From: Cordylochernes scorpioides
Taxonomy: Eukaryota > Arthropoda > Arachnida > Pseudoscorpiones > Chernetidae
Reading direction: 5' to 3'
NCBI GenBank assembly: GCA_030710605.1
Contig: CP092879.1
Location: 41,349,008 to 41,413,007 of the forward strand
DNA length: 64,000 bases
This document shows, piece by piece, positions 62,881-64,000 of the stretch (its first letter is position 1; each line of letters starts with the position of its first letter). Position numbers and translations under genes: made by a program. The notes under the pieces were generated by a model. It saw nothing but the letters and a program-made list of their open reading frames with translations. It ran no database searches and was not told the DNA's origin.

Positions 62881-62914
62881 CCTATTCTTCCTCCCTCCCT
62901 TATTTTTCCTTTGC

Positions 62915-63005
62915 AGTAAGGGCAGTAGAAATTGTTCAATTTGAAAAAGAATCTTACGCGTCTAAAATAGTTTCGAATTTTCATAACAGATGGCGCGCTA
63001 ATGCA
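62915..63005. mobile_element. FB-A foldback, right half adjoining the PLE
   Basis: GCAGTAAGGGCAGTAGAAAT, TCTTACGCGTCTAAAATAG, TTTCGAATTTTCATAACAGA, TGGCGCGCTAATGCATAATA. The left half is missing: the PLE begins where it should be. Confidence 0.8.
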
Positions 63006-63366
63006 TAATAATATAATTGTTTAATTTATATGTACTGCAGAGAAATTTACTTTTCTTAATATTAGTAATGACTAGGCGATGTTCTTTTCTTCATTTAGGA
63101 ATGTTCCTATCTTCATTACGAAGCAACACCAAATCAATCCCGTAAATAAATCGATAAAAAGTTGACCCATGTTAAAAACAAATTACATTCACGGACAACA
63201 CGTCGGACTCGTAAATAAAAGTCCGATGGAAGGAGATAAATCCCGGAAACATGAGGACCACCCGAGACGGACAAGTTTATTGGATCGGATTTGTGACTTC
63301 CTGCATCAAGAGAAGACATCTCGTGACAACGTCGCTAATGTAATTGAGAGATTTTCTTCTATACAA
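63006..63366. other. Unassigned, with a 74-codon frame
   Basis: The plus-strand frame 63169-63393 (HGQHVGLVNKSPMEGDKSRK, SLLDRICDFLHQEKTSRDN) is hydrophilic and less AT-rich than its surroundings. I do not recognise it. It is interrupted by the insertion at 63381. Confidence 0.35.
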
Positions 63367-63574
63367 AGCTCTCATATAGACACAAGAAAATAAGACCTAA
63401 TAATTTAATAGTGTGTGACGTTTCGGGAAAAGCATTGTCACCCTCATCAGACAAAAGAATAATGGTTAACTAAACTATTATTAACTAAACTATTAAATTA
63501 TTTGGATTAGTTCTTATTTTCTTGTGTCTGTAATCTATAATCCAAATTGTGCTTTATCATAGCTCTCATATAGA
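63367..63574. mobile_element. Hammerhead-bearing foldback retroposon, copy 2, with 14-bp TSD
   Basis: The 180-bp element (63381-63560) is bracketed by perfect 14-bp repeats AGCTCTCATATAGA (63367-63380, 63561-63574). It begins CACAAGAAAATAAGACC and ends CAAATTGTGCTTTATCAT, with arms TAATAATTTAATAG/CTATTAAATTATT and AAGAAAATAAG/CTTATTTTCTTG. An AACTAAACTATTATTAACT direct repeat lies in the middle. Copy 1 (13833-14023) has the same ends, size class and TSD length. Confidence 0.87.
63411..63456 (-). ncRNA. Hammerhead ribozyme motif, intact core
   Basis: Minus strand: TTTTGT, CTGATGA, stem II region GGGTGACAATGCTTTTCCC (weakly paired: GGG/CCC plus mismatches), GAAACGTC, ACACAC. All conserved core bases (CUGAUGA, GAA, A15.1-U16.1, C17) are present. 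Stem I pairs TGT/ACA next to the core. Stem III is ACGT, self-complementary. Poor stem II makes monomer activity doubtful. Confidence 0.68.
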
Positions 63575-63727
63575 TTTCCTTTATAGACATTATTAAAGGG
63601 ATTTGGTATTGGGCCATTCAGTTTCATTCACGAATCTTCTCATTTCCTTATTATAATTCTGGTTCTTCAAACTGATTGGCAGAGCTTGGTCTATATATAT
63701 ATGATGTTGATGATATTTAACTTATCT

Positions 63728-64000
63728 CATGATAATCGTGGTGGGTAGTAAGCAACTGCTTTTACTGTATTGTACACCACATGTCAACATATGTAGAAAT
63801 CAGTTCGACATTTGCACTTACACTTTTGCCGAAGCTACATTAAGTTATTCGCCCTCACTGGGTAGGTTGGACGTTTTCAAGAATGAAGAGCCATCGAGGC
63901 TATATTTTATTTTCCAGAAGAAAGTGCCCAATGCGGGATTTGATCCCAGGTCGTTGCTGTTGAAAATCGACGGTTTGTACCAGTCCTTCACCGATCTCTC
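63728..64000 (-). mobile_element. SINE-A with tRNA-like head, reverse, cut by window end
   Basis: GATAATCGTGGTGGGTAGTA, ACACCACATGTCAACATATG, ACATTTGCACTTACACTTTT, TGGACGTTTTCAAGAATGAA, then the head AGTGCCCAATGCGGGATTTG / ATCCCAGGTCGTTGCTG up to 64000. The 5' end of the head lies at or beyond the window edge. Confidence 0.85.

Noticed and set aside
63169..63393. 74-codon frame as a host exon interrupted by a transposon
   Set aside because: Composition is suggestive, but no domain, splice signals or homolog can be shown from sequence alone.

Overview
The window looks like a repeat-saturated, AT-rich intergenic or heterochromatic stretch of an invertebrate (metazoan) genome. Evidence: a Ty3/gypsy retrotransposon of the animal Mag type, Tc1 and mariner transposases, Penelope-like elements (PLEs), tRNA-derived SINEs, a non-LTR retrotransposon 3' end with a (GTT)n tail, a long complex satellite and many foldback elements. 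The Tc1 protein resembles arthropod copies, but the species cannot be named from the sequence. No host protein-coding gene, rRNA or intact tRNA gene could be supported; almost everything recognisable is mobile-element or tandem-repeat DNA.

Layout. 1-5.22 kb: one 109-bp satellite with a higher-order core. 5.2-11.2 kb: foldback elements, including an 850-bp inverted pair of promoter-bearing repeats (called PR here). 11.4-13.5 kb: pyrimidine-rich minisatellites. 13.8-29.5 kb: a hammerhead-ribozyme foldback element with 14-bp target duplications, further foldbacks (FB-A, FB-C, PR, Pal-T), a possible solo LTR, TG-rich and 47-bp tandem repeats. 29.5-31.0 kb: a dead Tc1 copy. 32.5-36.5 kb: a young gypsy element with apparently identical LTRs, an open pol frame and almost no gag. 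36.5-38.9 kb: RTE-type non-autonomous elements with an internal 73-bp minisatellite and a GC-rich module. 39-56 kb: SINEs, LINE tails, hammerhead-like repeats and palindromes, some carrying a tRNA-Thr-like module. 57-63 kb: two PLE remnants, a mariner fragment and a second hammerhead foldback element. 63.7-64 kb: a SINE running off the end.

How the parts relate. The PLEs encode reverse transcriptase plus a GIY-YIG endonuclease. PLEs are known to carry hammerhead ribozymes, so the short hammerhead-bearing foldback repeats here are plausible non-autonomous partners. The most interesting candidates are (1) the 180-191-bp hammerhead foldback retroposons with 14-bp target-site duplications at 13.8 and 63.4 kb, and (2) the Pal-T family, whose members occur tRNA-less, with one tRNA-Thr-like module, or as a palindrome with two opposed modules. 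Coordinates of repeat edges are estimated by eye to within about 5-20 bases unless stated.
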